A stretch of 64,000 nt of DNA from Ancylobacter polymorphus. Lineage in GTDB: Bacteria > Pseudomonadota > Alphaproteobacteria > Rhizobiales > Xanthobacteraceae. Shown in pieces: positions 62,202 through 64,000 of this stretch. Numbering within the stretch: the first letter of the stretch is position 1; every line of letters starts with the position of its first letter. A program made the position numbers and the translations under genes. The stretch lies in NCBI RefSeq assembly GCF_022836935.1, contig NZ_CP083239.1:1750001-1814000 (forward strand), given 5' to 3'. Under the pieces are notes generated by a model, which saw nothing but the letters and a program-made list of their open reading frames with translations, did no database searches and had not been told where the DNA came from.

Positions 62202-62603
62202 TCAGGCTGCCGGGAAGCTTGCGCCACTCCGGGCGATGAAAGCCTCGAGCGCGTCGTCGAGATCGGCGCGCTCCTGCGCGGCGTTGGCGTGCGCGGCGGC
62301 CTTGCCGGTCAGACGCTCCGCCCGCTTCAGCCGCATGGCGGCGTCGAGTGCCACCACTTTCTGTTGCGCCACTTCCTGCTGCAGCCGGGCGATCTGCGCG
62401 TCGAGCGCGCGCAGGCGCGGGGCGGCGAGGGCGATGACGAAGGAGGGCACGGCCTCGTTGTTGAGCACGGCGAGCACCTCGCCCCGCTCCCGCTGCACCT
62501 CGGCCAGCGCCCGCTCCAGCTGGGCGAGCGCGCTTTCGGCGCGCTGGTGCATCTGCCCCTGCACCGATTCGATCCGCCGCGCCTTGCGCAGTGTGGCGAC
62601 CAT
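62202..62603 (-). CDS. FliJ/YscO-like coiled-coil protein
   Basis: A 133-residue coiled-coil protein (ALAQLERALAEVQRERGEVLAVLN, LDAQIARLQQEVAQQKVVALDAAMRLKRAERL). Size and pattern suit the FliJ escort protein of the flagellar export ATPase. It lies 3 bases after fliR. Name by pattern and position. Confidence 0.6.
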   Translation of the reverse strand: MVATLRKARRIESVQGQMHQRAESALAQLERALAEVQRERGEVLAVLNNEAVPSFVIALAAPRLRALDAQIARLQQEVAQQKVVALDAAMRLKRAERLTGKAAAHANAAQERADLDDALEAFIARSGASFPAA

Positions 62604-62606
62604 GGT

Positions 62607-63365
62607 TCAGCCTTTCACCAGCCAGGAGGCGAAGGCCTCCAGGAACATGCGCAGCACATCGTCTACCGTCGCATAGAGCAGCAGCAGCCCGCCGGCGGTG
62701 ATGATGGGCATGGCAATGAAATAGACGGGAATCTGCGGGGTCAGCTTGTTGATGAGGCCGACCGCGAAGTTCACCACCACGGAATAGATGAGGAACGGGC
62801 TCGCCAGCCGCAGCGCCAGCAGGAAGGTGTCGGTGAGCCGGTCCACGACCAAAGCGAGCGAGGCGCCGGTCTGGAAGGTGCCGGCCGGCGGCAGACGCGC
62901 ATAGGAATCGATGAGCGCGCGCAGGATTTCCCAGTGCTGTTCGGTGGCGAAGAGCAGGGCGACGGCGGACAGCGCCATCAGCGTGGCGATTTCCGGCACC
63001 TGGCCGCCTTCATCGTCCGCCATCATGCTGGAGGGGGTGGCGAGGCTCAGCGCCTGCGCCGCCGCCGTCATCAGCGTCTGCAGGGCGAGGAAGAAGATGC
63101 GCGCTAGCAGGCCGATAATGCCACCGGTGGCGAGTTCGCCGCCGATCGCCAGCAGGAGCTGGGCCTGCGACAGGCCGACCACGGTGCGGGCGATGCCGTC
63201 GCCCAGCAGCGGGGTGAGGGCATAGGAAATGCCCAGCGCCAGGAACAGCCGCACCTTGGCTGGCAGCCGGCTACTGGAAAAGGCCGGCATCAGCATGAAG
63301 CAGGCGCCGATGCGGCAGAAGATGAGGAACGCCGCGACGAGGGGCGCCTCCGCCGCGCTGTTCAC
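62607..63365 (-). CDS. fliR: Flagellar export protein FliR
   Basis: A 252-residue membrane protein of the export gate: [34 protein letters not shown] and [34 protein letters not shown] are FliR hallmarks. Its ATG overlaps the flhA stop as ATGA. Confidence 0.95.
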   Translation of the reverse strand: MNSAAEAPLVAAFLIFCRIGACFMLMPAFSSSRLPAKVRLFLALGISYALTPLLGDGIARTVVGLSQAQLLLAIGGELATGGIIGLLARIFFLALQTLMTAAAQALSLATPSSMMADDEGGQVPEIATLMALSAVALLFATEQHWEILRALIDSYARLPPAGTFQTGASLALVVDRLTDTFLLALRLASPFLIYSVVVNFAVGLINKLTPQIPVYFIAMPIITAGGLLLLYATVDDVLRMFLEAFASWLVKG

Positions 63366-64000
63366 GCGATGGCCCCGAGCGAGGAGATTTCCACCCCGCG
63401 GGCGATTTCCACATGCGAGAGCACCGGCAGCGCCGGGAACATGCGCTCGATGATCATCCGCACATAGGGCCGGGCGTCGGGGGCGGTGACGAGGGCGAAG
63501 CTGCCGGCGCTGCGCATGCGCTCGCGAATGGCGGTGGAGGCCTCGGTGCCGAACTGCTCGACAAGGCGGGGGTCGATGTCGAACTCCGCCACCTCGCCCT
63601 TGGCGTCGCGCTTCAGGCTCTCATGGAAGGTGAGGTCCCATTTGCCGCCGAGCCGCAGCACCTTCAGCACCCCGCCCTCGGAAAGATCGCCGCAAATCTG
63701 CTGCGCCATGCGCATGCGCACATGTTCCACCACCTGCTCGGAACGGCGGGCATGCGGCACGATCTCGGCGATGGCTTCGAGGATGAGGTGGAGATTGCGG
63801 ATCGAGACGCGCTCGGCCAGCAGCAGCTTGAGCACCGCCTGCAGCCCGGAATAGGAAATCTGCGCGGGGCACATATCCTCGATCAGCCGCTTATATTCGG
63901 GATCGAGCCGGTCGAGCAGCGCGCGCATGTCCTTGTAGGACAGCAACTGCGCGAGATTGTTCGACACCACCTCGCTGACATGGGTGAGCATGATGGAGAG
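63362..64000 (-). CDS. flhA: Flagellar export gate protein FlhA (C-terminal part)
   Basis: The last 213 residues of FlhA, cut by the window end. Seen are [40 protein letters not shown] and the cytoplasmic nonamer-ring segment [32 protein letters not shown]. Together with FliR it forms the type III flagellar export gate. Confidence 0.93.
   Translation of the reverse strand, partial: LSIMLTHVSEVVSNNLAQLLSYKDMRALLDRLDPEYKRLIEDMCPAQISYSGLQAVLKLLLAERVSIRNLHLILEAIAEIVPHARRSEQVVEHVRMRMAQQICGDLSEGGVLKVLRLGGKWDLTFHESLKRDAKGEVAEFDIDPRLVEQFGTEASTAIRERMRSAGSFALVTAPDARPYVRMIIERMFPALPVLSHVEIARGVEISSLGAIA

Overview
The window is a high-GC segment with gene density, codon use and gene families typical of an alphaproteobacterium of the Hyphomicrobiales (Rhizobiales). 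A free-living, metabolically broad member of the Xanthobacteraceae (Ancylobacter/Starkeya-like) is my best guess. The pointers are a 401-residue NAD-dependent formate dehydrogenase of the Pseudomonas sp. 101/Ancylobacter type, many tripartite tricarboxylate transporters (TTT), Gfo/Idh/MocA and BKACE enzymes, and a rhizobial-style flagellar-chemotaxis operon. The genus is inference; no rRNA is present to settle it.

Layout. 0.1-3.6 kb: formate dehydrogenase, a LysR regulator and a CHAD-domain protein. 3.7 kb: initiator tRNA-Met with a terminator. 4-24.8 kb: a solute-uptake and catabolism region with three complete TTT systems (each TctA, TctB, TctC) interleaved with three Gfo/Idh/MocA dehydrogenases, two cupins, an ACMSD-like amidohydrolase, an Ldh-type dehydrogenase, a two-component flavin monooxygenase operon and two more LysR regulators. 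24.8-25.3 kb: an AT-richer gene-poor gap holding a promoter, a Shine-Dalgarno sequence and a short ORF that begins like a Flp pilin. 25.3-28.5 kb: a CobW GTPase, an LVIVD-repeat propeller and a GntR regulator.

28.6-44.9 kb is the most interesting part. Five transcription units encode a VOC protein, an acyl-CoA-dehydrogenase-like monooxygenase, a TetR regulator, a HisD-like dehydrogenase, a polysaccharide-deacetylase-like hydrolase, a NitT/TauT ABC importer with an unknown fifth protein, a cyclase-family hydrolase, a BKACE enzyme, a fourth Gfo/Idh/MocA protein, two SDRs, an alpha/beta hydrolase, an HIBADH-type dehydrogenase and a GlcG-like protein. Four intergenic sites share the motif TTATC-N4-GATAAATAA (one with a single mismatch in the left arm), so the block looks like one regulon, probably controlled by the TetR protein encoded within it. 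The substrate is not known.

45.0-53.3 kb holds two amide-hydrolysis modules: an acetamidase/formamidase with a NitT/TauT ABC importer, and a second acetamidase/formamidase with a Urt/Fmd-type ABC importer. The second importer is broken: the signal peptide and first residues of its binding protein run out of frame into the third gene, and the rest of urtA, all of urtB and the start of urtC are missing. An orphan transposase-type HTH gene lies just upstream. Formate released by a formamidase could be oxidised by the formate dehydrogenase at the other end of the window (inference).

53.4-64.0 kb is one long minus-strand flagellar and chemotaxis unit (flhA, fliR, a FliJ-like gene, a rod-binding protein, two small flagellar proteins, an MCP, cheA, cheW, cheY, cheB, cheR), with flhA cut by the window edge.
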